Below are positions 39,529-47,155 of a DNA stretch of 47,740 bases, piece after piece. Below the pieces are notes generated by a model. It ran no database searches. It saw only the letters and a program-made list of their open reading frames with translations, and was not told the origin of the DNA. Numbering within the stretch: the stretch's first letter is position 1; each line of letters begins with the position of its first letter. The translations under genes and the position numbers were made by a program. The stretch comes from Desulfurococcales archaeon (lineage in GTDB: Archaea > Thermoproteota > Thermoprotei_A > Sulfolobales > Acidilobaceae), in assembly GCA_027012045.1 (NCBI GenBank), contig JALUZI010000235.1:1-47740 (forward strand), in the 5' to 3' direction.

Positions 39529-39891
39529 TTAATCGCTACTTTTCTGGCTGGACTCTTCGTTCGAGTCGATTAATTGGACTCGAGTAACTGTTCTTGTCTC
39601 CTCGTCGTATTCAGCTATTACATAGGGGTATCTTGTCCTAGTGACCCAGTATACTTTGATGACAGGATGCGTTTCTTCTATTTGTACTTTAACGTTTCTA
39701 TGTGATTCGATGAACTCTTTGACTGTTGGATTGTTCATTGTTTCTCTTATTACGTGACTGTACCGGCTGAGTATTCTATTGGACTCTCTGAAGTTGATTA
39801 TTGTGTAGGCTAGTAGTATGACCAGGAAGGTGAATGCTATTAGTGATAGAGCCTGATAGTCCTGTAACGGGTTCATCCTTCTGTATGGCAC
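39529..39891 (-). CDS. Small membrane-anchored protein of unknown function
   Basis: Protein of 120 residues. One hydrophobic helix lies near residues 14-33 (LSLIAFTFLVILLAYTII), then a charged soluble part with beta strands KVQIEETHPVIKVYWVTR and a polar tail ending NEESSQKSSD. I recognise no family. The start may be GTG 39891 or ATG 39876. A TATA element (39917-39924, minus strand TATAAAAC) supports expression. Its neighbours are tRNAs and the permease, which give no functional hint. Confidence 0.65.
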   Translation of the reverse strand: MPYRRMNPLQDYQALSLIAFTFLVILLAYTIINFRESNRILSRYSHVIRETMNNPTVKEFIESHRNVKVQIEETHPVIKVYWVTRTRYPYVIAEYDEETRTVTRVQLIDSNEESSQKSSD

Positions 39892-40017
39892 CCGTGTAAC
39901 CTTTTCTTTAATAATAGTTTTATAGGTGTTGCGGGGAGATTACAGTTATAATTCTCATGTATAGTTATATTTAGATTACTGGATAGTTAACCTTATAACA
40001 GAACATTTTAACTGGGA

Positions 40018-40032
40018 GTAGATTTAAATAAT
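40018..40032 (+). promoter_or_regulatory. TATA box of the NCS1 permease gene
   Basis: GTAGATTTAAATAAT lies about 30-45 bases before the ATG, with the start expected near 40051 and a leader of about 12 bases. Confidence 0.5.
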
Positions 40033-40062
40033 CCCTAGTAACTCTTCCTTGCGAAGGGTATT

Positions 40063-41493
40063 ATGGGATCCGGCTCAAACTGGGCGGAGAACGAGCATCC
40101 CGAGCTCAAACCCATTCCTGAAAACGAAAGGCCTTATGGAACACTGACATTCTGGTTCATGATGTTCTCGATGAACACGTGCATACCAATGTTCTTCCTA
40201 GGACCCATAGCTAGAAGCCTGAACCTGACGCCTCTAGAGGCAGCTGTAGGGGCGTTAATAGGTAACATAGCAGCGACAATCGTAATGATCCTGAATGGTT
40301 ATCCTGGATGGAAGTATGGTATACCATTCCCAGTACAGCTAAGGCCTTCCTTCGGTAAGAGAGGGATCCACCTGCCAGTGCTTCTCAGGGGGATAGTTGG
40401 AGCTGGCTGGCTCGGGGTCGAGGCCTACGGAGGCTCGTTGGCCATAACAATGATAGCATTATGGGCCTTAGGAATTGATAGAACTACCGTTGTTGGAGAG
40501 GCCTACAAGTATGTCGTAATAGCCCTAATAGCATACATAGCCCTAGCCATTATAGTAACGTCGAAGGGCCTCAAGGGAATAGGCTACGTCGCTAACTATG
40601 GAGGGCCACTGCTACTACTGTACTTCCTCTGGCTACTCCTGTTCTTACACGGGAAAAACATCAACATAACACTACCTGCTGGTGTAGGACTAGGCAGTGC
40701 GGCTTTCATAACCTATGTCGCCGTGCAAACCAACTGGTGGGCTACTGTAGCGTTGAACATATCCGACTTATCCAGAGGTCTCCGGAAAAACAAGACAACA
40801 CTTTGGGGAGGACTTGTAGGAGGACCGATAATCGGAATAGTCCTCGCCCAAGTCTTCGGTACACTGCTAGGATACTACCTAGTGCTTTACACCCAGGCCC
40901 TTTACGGGCAGGGCATAGTGACTCCTCAAGACATTGTAATGGTGGCAGCACCGGGGGCAATAGCGCTGGTTCTAGGAGAGCTCTTCGCGTTCCTCGCTCC
41001 ATTCTCGACCGATGTAACAGCGAACATACCTCCAATAATAGACATACTAACAGCGTCCTTCAAACTCTCAATAAAGAAAGCAGCCCTTATCGCCGGAGTG
41101 ATAGGCTTCATAATAGCTCCCTGGTGGGCAGTGGACAAAGGCCAGGACTACGTGAACTACGTCACCAGTTTCTCAGCTAACTATGGTGTTATACTCGGGC
41201 CTATAGCTGGAATAATGCTGGCGGACTACTATATAATAAGGAAGATGAAGTACACTGAAAGAGAGCTCTACTCTAATACTGGGATCAGGTGGCTGGAGGG
41301 AGTTAACTGGGCAGGAATCACGTCACTAGTACTAGCAATTGCCACTTCATACGTGTATAGCTGGCTGAGAGGGGAACTCCAGTCTGTAGGGTTCCTCGTG
41401 TTCCCCAGCCCGCTCAGCTGGTACATAGGGGTGGTGTCAGGCCTGGTCTACCAAGTGGTACTGTTTAAACTACTCTACAATCGGCCCACATGA
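40063..41493 (+). CDS. NCS1-family nucleobase/allantoin-type permease
   Basis: Polytopic membrane protein of 476 residues, about 12 hydrophobic segments. NCS1 signatures: an N-terminal ENEHPELKPIPENERPYG, then GWKYGIPFPVQLRPSFG, the first substrate-site region LLRGIVGAGWLGVEAYGG and a late segment DYYIIRKMKYTERELY. The family takes up uracil, cytosine, purines, hydantoins, allantoin or thiamine together with Na+ or H+; the substrate here is not clear. It is followed after 94 bases by carbamate kinase, which suggests a substrate whose breakdown yields carbamoyl phosphate. Confidence 0.9.
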   Translation: MGSGSNWAENEHPELKPIPENERPYGTLTFWFMMFSMNTCIPMFFLGPIARSLNLTPLEAAVGALIGNIAATIVMILNGYPGWKYGIPFPVQLRPSFGKRGIHLPVLLRGIVGAGWLGVEAYGGSLAITMIALWALGIDRTTVVGEAYKYVVIALIAYIALAIIVTSKGLKGIGYVANYGGPLLLLYFLWLLLFLHGKNINITLPAGVGLGSAAFITYVAVQTNWWATVALNISDLSRGLRKNKTTLWGGLVGGPIIGIVLAQVFGTLLGYYLVLYTQALYGQGIVTPQDIVMVAAPGAIALVLGELFAFLAPFSTDVTANIPPIIDILTASFKLSIKKAALIAGVIGFIIAPWWAVDKGQDYVNYVTSFSANYGVILGPIAGIMLADYYIIRKMKYTERELYSNTGIRWLEGVNWAGITSLVLAIATSYVYSWLRGELQSVGFLVFPSPLSWYIGVVSGLVYQVVLFKLLYNRPT

Positions 41494-41586
41494 GTAACAC
41501 TGTTTTTTAAGTAAATACCAATGTGAACACTCGCCCGGATTAATTATTCCGGGCACATAAACATTTCACTCCTAGGTGCGTTATTC

Positions 41587-42549
41587 TTGGCTAAGACGCT
41601 CGTAATAGCACTCGGGGGAAACGCTTTCCTAAGGAAAGGCCAGCCGAAAACCGTGGATCACCAGTGGAAAAACGTGATGCTAGCGGCCAAACAAATAGTA
41701 GACATCTACATGAAAGGATACAGGATCGTCGTAACACACGGCAACGGCCCTCAAGTTGGAATGATAATGGAATGGATGGAATCCCTGAAAGACAGGTATC
41801 CTCCTCTAACAATGGATATAGCGACCGCCATGACCCAGGGATGGCTCGGGTATATGCTGATGCAATCGATAGGTAATGAGCTTGAGAGCCGTGGCGTGGA
41901 TAGGAAGGTAGTATCCATTGTAAACCAGGTGCTTGTGGATAAGGATGACCCTGCTTTCAGTAACCCCACGAAGTTCATAGGAGGATACTACTCGAGGGAA
42001 GAAGCTGAAATGCTGAGTAAAGAGAAAGGGTGGATTATGAAGCCGGATCCTAGAGGAGGTTACAGGAGAGTGGTTCCTAGCCCGACCCCTATTAGGAACA
42101 TTGAGAGAGAGGCGATAACGCGTTTGCTGGAGGAAGAGTATATAGTGATAGCTAGTGGTGGAGGAGGGGTTCCAGTAGTTGAGGAGAACGGTATTCTCAG
42201 AGGAGTAGAGGCGGTTATCGACAAGGATCTAGCGTCTTCTATACTGGCTCAAAACATTTCTGCCGATGGCCTAGTAATAGCCACGGATGTTGAGGGAGTA
42301 TACTTGGATTATGGTACGAGTAAGCAACGTATAATAAGGCGGATAAGCGTTGATGAGTTAGAGAAGCTCTACGAGGAAGGATTGTTCCCGCCGGGAAGCA
42401 TGGGTCCCAAAGTTCGTGCCTGCATAGAGTTTGTTAAGAGAACGGGTAAGTGGGCGGTAATAGGGTCTCTAGAGAACCTGGAGGAGGCTATTACGGGGGA
42501 TGCGGGGACATATATCTACGCGGATCGTTCAGGCTCTTCGGTTCCGTAA
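41587..42549 (+). CDS. arcC: Carbamate kinase
   Basis: Enzyme of 320 residues that makes ATP from carbamoyl phosphate and ADP, or runs in reverse. Motifs: VIALGGNAFLRKG, VTHGNGPQVG, the Lys-containing KPDPRGGYRRVVPSP, ASGGGGVPV, IDKDLASSILA and PPGSMGPKVRAC. The TTG start follows AGGTG. No transcarbamylase or deiminase is near. The last 34 bases overlap the convergent SWIM gene. Confidence 0.93.
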   Translation: MAKTLVIALGGNAFLRKGQPKTVDHQWKNVMLAAKQIVDIYMKGYRIVVTHGNGPQVGMIMEWMESLKDRYPPLTMDIATAMTQGWLGYMLMQSIGNELESRGVDRKVVSIVNQVLVDKDDPAFSNPTKFIGGYYSREEAEMLSKEKGWIMKPDPRGGYRRVVPSPTPIRNIEREAITRLLEEEYIVIASGGGGVPVVEENGILRGVEAVIDKDLASSILAQNISADGLVIATDVEGVYLDYGTSKQRIIRRISVDELEKLYEEGLFPPGSMGPKVRACIEFVKRTGKWAVIGSLENLEEAITGDAGTYIYADRSGSSVP

Positions 42550-42893
42550 ACCATTCTTCTAACGGTTTTGGATCTATTATTGTATAGAACCTCCAGTAAC
42601 ACGGTGAACACTTCTTCTAGCCCAAGCCGGCCTGATAGATCTATGTAGTTATTCCCGATATTATGGAGTGCCGCCAGATGACTACAATGACTCTTCCTTC
42701 CCTCCCCCAATACTTGTATGAAGAACCCGTTGCACGAGCAAAAAGTGTCTTTTATCAGTACATAATCTTCGTCTTGCCCTAGGTAAACGAATATAGGGGG
42801 TTCATCCAGTATCCTCACGAATCTCCTGCCTGCTAGAGCTTCCCCCAGTTTAGCCCTGTCATTCTCGTCTAGCTGGCTCAGGGATCTCCTCAT
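42516..42893 (-). CDS. SWIM zinc-finger protein
   Basis: Protein of about 125 residues with a SWIM motif: TFCSCNGFF ... HCSHLAAL, i.e. CxC(x)nCxH. Archaeal SWIM proteins are thought to bind DNA or proteins, sometimes with RadA paralogues. The frame stays open upstream into rpiA (to 42983). ATG 42893 is one base after the rpiA stop and GTG 42917 is an alternative. It is cotranscribed with rpiA. Confidence 0.75.
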   Translation of the reverse strand: MRRSLSQLDENDRAKLGEALAGRRFVRILDEPPIFVYLGQDEDYVLIKDTFCSCNGFFIQVLGEGRKSHCSHLAALHNIGNNYIDLSGRLGLEEVFTVLLEVLYNNRSKTVRRMVYGTEEPERSA

Positions 42894-42894
42894 C

Positions 42895-43617
42895 CTAGAT
42901 ATTGTAACCTGCTCCACGAGACCTTGAGTGTTTTCTGACTTCTCCTCCACCTTTATCCCAGCCCACAACAACATAGTCCGCATAGCCTAGGAATAAACCT
43001 GTCTCAACCAACCCGGGTATACTTCTCAAGCGATCCTCTAAGCCGTACGGATCGCTTATAGGGCCAGTATACAAATCCATTATTACACCGCAGAAATCAC
43101 TTATAACAGGCCCGTCCTTGCCGCCGCTCCTGAAACTATAGTCATAACCCATGTCTCTAACTACCTTCTCCACAGTTCGAAGCATCCATCTATGAACCTC
43201 TATGGGAACAGGCTTCATAGAACCTAGTTTATCCACAATTTTAGACTCGTCCACGACAAATATGTTGACACGGGACTTGTACGCGAGCATCTTCTCTCCC
43301 AGTAAAGCGGCACCCCTACCCTTCACCATGTTACCATAAGGGTCAACCTCGTCTGCCCCGTCTATATAAGCATCTATAGTCTCGACAGTCATGGGGTCGG
43401 TCACAGCTATGCCTTTAGAAGACAGCTTCATTGCAGTGTCAATACTGCTAGGTACCACTATCTTATCATCCAGCATTCCCTGACTAACGAGCAAATCCAC
43501 TATAATAGAAACAGTGGAACCGGTACCCACTCCGATTATTCTAGCATCAGATAAAACTTCCTCGAATTCTTTGACAACTAGAGTTGCGGCCTCTTTTTTA
43601 CCCTTCTCTCCCACCAC
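42895..43617 (-). CDS. rpiA: Ribose-5-phosphate isomerase A
   Basis: Enzyme of 240 residues interconverting ribose-5-P and ribulose-5-P. Motifs GVGTGSTVSIIVDLL, YIDGADEVDPYGNMVKGRG (in parts), AALLGEKMLAYKSR and PGLVETGLFLGYAD are typical. The GTG at 43617 or the one at 43614 serves as start, after AGGTG. It may have its own transcript; the POR genes end 62 bases upstream. Confidence 0.95.
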   Translation of the reverse strand: MVGEKGKKEAATLVVKEFEEVLSDARIIGVGTGSTVSIIVDLLVSQGMLDDKIVVPSSIDTAMKLSSKGIAVTDPMTVETIDAYIDGADEVDPYGNMVKGRGAALLGEKMLAYKSRVNIFVVDESKIVDKLGSMKPVPIEVHRWMLRTVEKVVRDMGYDYSFRSGGKDGPVISDFCGVIMDLYTGPISDPYGLEDRLRSIPGLVETGLFLGYADYVVVGWDKGGGEVRKHSRSRGAGYNI

Positions 43618-43679
43618 TATGCACCTGGGGACACTCGAAAGAGGAGAATTACATGATTCAAAAAAGAATGCTTTACCTG

Positions 43680-44615
43680 TTACTTGCCGAGAAGGTCTCT
43701 CGCCGTTCCGCTAGGGTTAGGAGCTTTCTCCAACAGATCCAGCCAGGCCCATAGACGATCAATATATTCCTCTAGAATCTTCACATCGGAATCCTTGAGA
43801 TGCCTGAACCTGCCCTGGAGCTTAAGGTACTCCTTAAGCGGAACCCTCTTCTCCTTTACACGGTATAGCCTGCTGAAACTGCTTATCTTAAGCTTCCCGT
43901 TATGATACTCGAAGAGCGGCCACATCCCCGTTTTAACAGCAAGCTGGGCTATTTCAGGTGTTAGGCCGGGGTCGAACCTCCAGCCCACAGGGCATGGGGC
44001 ATGTAGATGTATGTACTTGAACCCCTTAACTGTAGCGGCTTTACGTAGCTTCTCAATGAAGTCCTGGGGGTACCCCACGCTAGCAGTGGCAACGTAAGGT
44101 ACGTCATGCGCGATCATAATGAAAGGCACGTTCTTCTTATGCTCCTTCTTACCAGTCCAAGTGGTTGTGGTCCATGCACCGTAGGGTGTGGCTCCGCTTC
44201 TCTGTATTCCTGTGTTCATGTAGGCTTCGTTGTCGACGCAGATGTAGATTATGTCGTCTCCCCTCTCAGCTGCCCCGCTCATGGCTTGTAGACCTATGTC
44301 AGCTGTGCCGCCGTCTCCAGCCCATACAACAACCTGGACATCATCACGGCCGAGCATCTCGAAGCCTGCTTTCATACCGGCTGCTGCCGAGGCTGCTGCT
44401 GCGAATACTATGTTGAGTATTGGGAAGTTAATGCCTGACTTTGGGGATATGCCTTGTATGACACTGCTACAGCCTGCTGGGATAACGAGTACAGCCTTGT
44501 CTCCAAGTGCCATTTTAACATATCTCAGACCCATAGTCTCGGGGCAACCGGGGCAAGCCGCGTTGCCGGGCATGTTGAAGTGTGTTCTGGGGAAATCACG
44601 TAGTTTGACCGGCAT
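43680..44615 (-). CDS. porB: 2-oxoacid:ferredoxin oxidoreductase beta subunit (pyruvate type)
   Basis: TPP and [4Fe-4S] subunit of 311 residues. Cluster cysteines: ACPGCPE, PAGCSSV and HAPCPVGW. The TPP motif is GDGGTADIGLQAMSG ... CVDNEAYMNTGIQRSG. The ATG at 44615 follows a complete GGAGGTGAT with four bases between; an in-frame GTG at 44624 is part of that site and not a start. It follows porA with the ribosome binding site inside the porA end. Confidence 0.95.
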   Translation of the reverse strand: MPVKLRDFPRTHFNMPGNAACPGCPETMGLRYVKMALGDKAVLVIPAGCSSVIQGISPKSGINFPILNIVFAAAASAAAGMKAGFEMLGRDDVQVVVWAGDGGTADIGLQAMSGAAERGDDIIYICVDNEAYMNTGIQRSGATPYGAWTTTTWTGKKEHKKNVPFIMIAHDVPYVATASVGYPQDFIEKLRKAATVKGFKYIHLHAPCPVGWRFDPGLTPEIAQLAVKTGMWPLFEYHNGKLKISSFSRLYRVKEKRVPLKEYLKLQGRFRHLKDSDVKILEEYIDRLWAWLDLLEKAPNPSGTARDLLGK

Positions 44616-44620
44616 ATGGA

Positions 44621-45859
44621 TCACCTCCTTTCATAACTGAATTTCCCGTAGCCGGGGAGTCTCTCAGGGTACTTCCCCCTGTAGACCTGTGGGATATGCC
44701 AGTAGAGCGGGTCGTAGAACGGGCCGTTCTCCTCTACTTCGTCTATGAAGCTTTTAGTAAGCTCGTAGAACTCGTCTGCTCCAACGTCTACCCCGCCGAG
44801 TCCTGCGATTACTCCTCTAACCGCAGGTAGGTTAGTTGACTCTGCCAGATTCGTCATTGCCTCGGTGAGGAGATGGCCTTTCCCGCCGAAGCTAATGCTT
44901 CTATCGATAAACAATACTCCCTTGGATGTCGAGAGTAGCCTCCTTATTTCCTCGTCGGGCCACGGGCGGAAATATCTAACCCTCAAAACGCCTACACTGT
45001 ATCCCTCATCCCTCAGTTTAAGTACAGCTTCCTTAGCGTCGCCAGACCATGAACCCGCTATGACAATATTATACTTGGAACCGTCACAGTGGAAGCACTC
45101 TACTAATCCTCCATACTTCCTACCGAACACTTCTCCGTATTCATCGTCAACCTCGCTTATAACCTTCTTAGCCTCAACCATAGCCGTCTGGATCGAGTAC
45201 CTCATCATATAGTAGTCCTCGTCCGCGGCAAGGTTACCCATTACGACTCCTGACTCCGGCGTTATGACGTACGGTTGGCGGCGAGGCGGGAGCCACTGGT
45301 CTATCTTCTCCTGGTCCGGTATGTCCACCGGGGCTACTGTATGGGACAATATGAAACCATCCAAACCAACAATCATAGGCAGATACACGCGGGGATCCTC
45401 GGAGATCCTGAACGCCTGTAGCGTTAGGTCGAAGACCTCCTGGTTGTTCTCTGCTATGCTGATTATCCACCCGGAGTCCCTCTGATCCCATATATCGTTA
45501 TGGTCCACGTGAATGTTCCACGGGGGACCGATAGCTCTCGTCACGACACTCATGACTACAGGTATCCTGGCTCCCGCCGTCCACCAGACAACCTCGTGCA
45601 TAAGGAGTAATCCATGGCTGGATGTTGCTGTAAAGCTCCTGGCTCCAGCGGCCGCTGCGCCTAGTGTAGCGGCTAGCGCGGAATGCTCGCTCTCGACTCG
45701 AATCATCTTAGCATTCATCTCACCATGCTCGATCATGTCCGCGAGAGTCTCTACGATCGTTGTCTGCGGCGTTATAGGATAAGCTGCGACAACTTTGACC
45801 CTAGCGGCCTTAACAGCATGGGCGACAGCCTTGTTACCAGTTAAAGTCTTAACCACCAT
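44621..45859 (-). CDS. porA: 2-oxoacid:ferredoxin oxidoreductase alpha subunit
   Basis: Subunit of 412 residues. The N terminus, VKTLTGNKAVAHAVKAA, and AAYPITPQTTIVETLAD are typical of PorA. The CoA- and TPP-facing segments ESEHSALAATLGAAAAGAR and TATSSHGLLLMHEVVWWTAG follow. The frame extends back to 46024 within the porD gene, but ATG 45859 with GAGGGGTGA seven bases before it is the true start. Confidence 0.95.
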   Translation of the reverse strand: MVVKTLTGNKAVAHAVKAARVKVVAAYPITPQTTIVETLADMIEHGEMNAKMIRVESEHSALAATLGAAAAGARSFTATSSHGLLLMHEVVWWTAGARIPVVMSVVTRAIGPPWNIHVDHNDIWDQRDSGWIISIAENNQEVFDLTLQAFRISEDPRVYLPMIVGLDGFILSHTVAPVDIPDQEKIDQWLPPRRQPYVITPESGVVMGNLAADEDYYMMRYSIQTAMVEAKKVISEVDDEYGEVFGRKYGGLVECFHCDGSKYNIVIAGSWSGDAKEAVLKLRDEGYSVGVLRVRYFRPWPDEEIRRLLSTSKGVLFIDRSISFGGKGHLLTEAMTNLAESTNLPAVRGVIAGLGGVDVGADEFYELTKSFIDEVEENGPFYDPLYWHIPQVYRGKYPERLPGYGKFSYERR

Positions 45860-45866
45860 CCCATCG

Positions 45867-46151
45867 TCACCCCTCTGGAACCATGTCAATAGCATTAACA
45901 GGACATACCTTTGCACATATACCGCAGCCTTTACAGTAGTCGTAATCCACGTAAACCATGTCGTCCTCCCTACGTAGAATAGTATCCTCCGGGCAGTACA
46001 GCCAGCACAACAAGCACTTAACACACTTCTCCTCGTTAATAACCGGCTTCTCGTGGCGCCACGTCCCAGTCTTACCTACAGAGCCTGGAGCAGGCTTTGA
46101 GACCGGGGCGATGAACAGGGACTTGGGCTCCTCTACGTTTACATTACTCAA
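45867..46151 (-). CDS. porD: 2-oxoacid:ferredoxin oxidoreductase delta subunit
   Basis: Ferredoxin-like subunit of 94 residues with two [4Fe-4S] motifs, CVKCLLCWLYCPEDTI and CKGCGICAKVCPVNAI. The TTG start follows GAGGGGG by six bases. It precedes porA by seven bases. Confidence 0.95.
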   Translation of the reverse strand: MSNVNVEEPKSLFIAPVSKPAPGSVGKTGTWRHEKPVINEEKCVKCLLCWLYCPEDTILRREDDMVYVDYDYCKGCGICAKVCPVNAIDMVPEG

Positions 46152-46218
46152 GCCAAACCCCCTCTCTTAAACCAGAGTAAATAGTATGGGAACAAGGATA
46201 AAACCACGTAACATATAT

Positions 46219-46776
46219 TCATATGCACCTGACCGTGTTCTCGTAAGCTCTCTTGGCAGCCTCAGCGTTAAGCTCTCCCGGCTTCCCAGGCCAGTAAGAC
46301 TTAATCTCGGCTAGTATACTGTCAAGTGAAACGACTGGTGAAGCCTTGACTAGAGCTCCTAGCATACTAGTGTTTACCACAGGCCAACCCGCCACGAACA
46401 ACTTCAGCTCCCTGGCTATTTCCATAGCGTTAACACAGAACAGTGATTGACCCTCCTTTAAGTCAACACTGAAATCTCTCGGAGCATTCACTACTATGAC
46501 ACCATTATCCTTCACACTGCCAGGTATATCAACCAAGTCGAACAGCTCGTGGTCCAATACAACGGCTATATCAGCAGTCTTTATCTGGCTATGCCTCAGG
46601 ATGGGCTTGTCGCTTATTCTCGCGTAAGCCCTGACTGGAGCTCCACGCCTCTCTGCACCGAAATGCGGGAAGGACTGGGACCACTTGCCCTCGCGGACAG
46701 CGGCCCCTGCTAGGATATTAGCGGCGGTTACACCGCCCTGGCCTCCTCTCCCATGGAATACTATTTCAACATACAA
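46219..46776 (-). CDS. porC: 2-oxoacid:ferredoxin oxidoreductase gamma subunit
   Basis: Subunit of 185 residues. It starts YVEIVFHGRGGQGGVTAANILA, then has FGAERRGAPVRAYARI and the strand VVLDHELFDLVDIPG, typical of PorC. The TTG start follows GGCGG. The order gamma-delta-alpha-beta equals the archaeal POR/VOR operon. A TATA candidate lies at 46790-46806, very close to the start, so the promoter is uncertain. Confidence 0.94.
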   Translation of the reverse strand: MYVEIVFHGRGGQGGVTAANILAGAAVREGKWSQSFPHFGAERRGAPVRAYARISDKPILRHSQIKTADIAVVLDHELFDLVDIPGSVKDNGVIVVNAPRDFSVDLKEGQSLFCVNAMEIARELKLFVAGWPVVNTSMLGALVKASPVVSLDSILAEIKSYWPGKPGELNAEAAKRAYENTVRCI

Positions 46777-47122
46777 GACTGTACCGCCAGTTAAACTAGT
46801 ATTTGGAACTGATTTATGAACATTATCTCATGACGTATCATAGCAGACACAAAGCCATGTGGGCTCCATAGGAAATAAAGGGGTCCCAGATAGCGTTAAT
46901 CCATGAACTTATACGTGTGATTACATGTAATAATGATAATCCCGAGACCCCTATGGTTCTCCTGCAAACATATCAGAACTTATCAGACCACCGAAAATAC
47001 GTTCATAGAGAGAAACAAGATAATTATTGATCATAATACAAAAGAATAACAAAGTACTCTACATTCAATAATATTCCCAACAAAGCATTTCCATTGGAAG
47101 CCAAGGGGTCTATGGGATACTC
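46777..47122. other. Gene-poor intergenic region with degenerate short repeats
   Basis: This 346-base stretch between porC and tiaS has no convincing open frame. It contains a degenerate copy of a 21-base motif (46865-46885), a related GGGGTC element in inverted orientation (46941-46956) and one further copy at its right end (47089-47110). It is AT-rich in the middle part. I see no tRNA, and no C/D or H/ACA signature that convinces me. Confidence 0.5.
46865..46885 (+). repeat. Degenerate copy of the 21-base intergenic motif
   Basis: TCCATAGGAAATAAAGGGGTC matches the copy at 47090-47110 at 17 of 21 positions; the differences are at positions 6 and 11-13. Confidence 0.5.
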
Positions 47123-47155
47123 TTAAAAGTGGGTTCCATTGGAAGCCGAGGGGTC
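47089..47155 (+). repeat. 22-base direct repeat, two copies 45 bases apart
   Basis: Copies at 47089-47110 and 47134-47155 differ at one position (A or G in TTCCATTGGAAGCC-R-AGGGGTC). The second copy is inside the last codons of tiaS (minus strand), the first is past its stop codon. The 45-base period equals 15 codons and keeps the frame across the stop. TTCCATTGGAA is itself palindromic. Confidence 0.85.

Noticed and set aside
45860..46024. N-terminal extension of PorA
   Set aside because: It is the porD sequence read in another frame; the ribosome binding site and family N terminus place the start at 45859.
47089..47155. CRISPR array made of the 22-base repeat
   Set aside because: Only two good copies exist, one of them in a coding region, with no further regular units and no cas genes.
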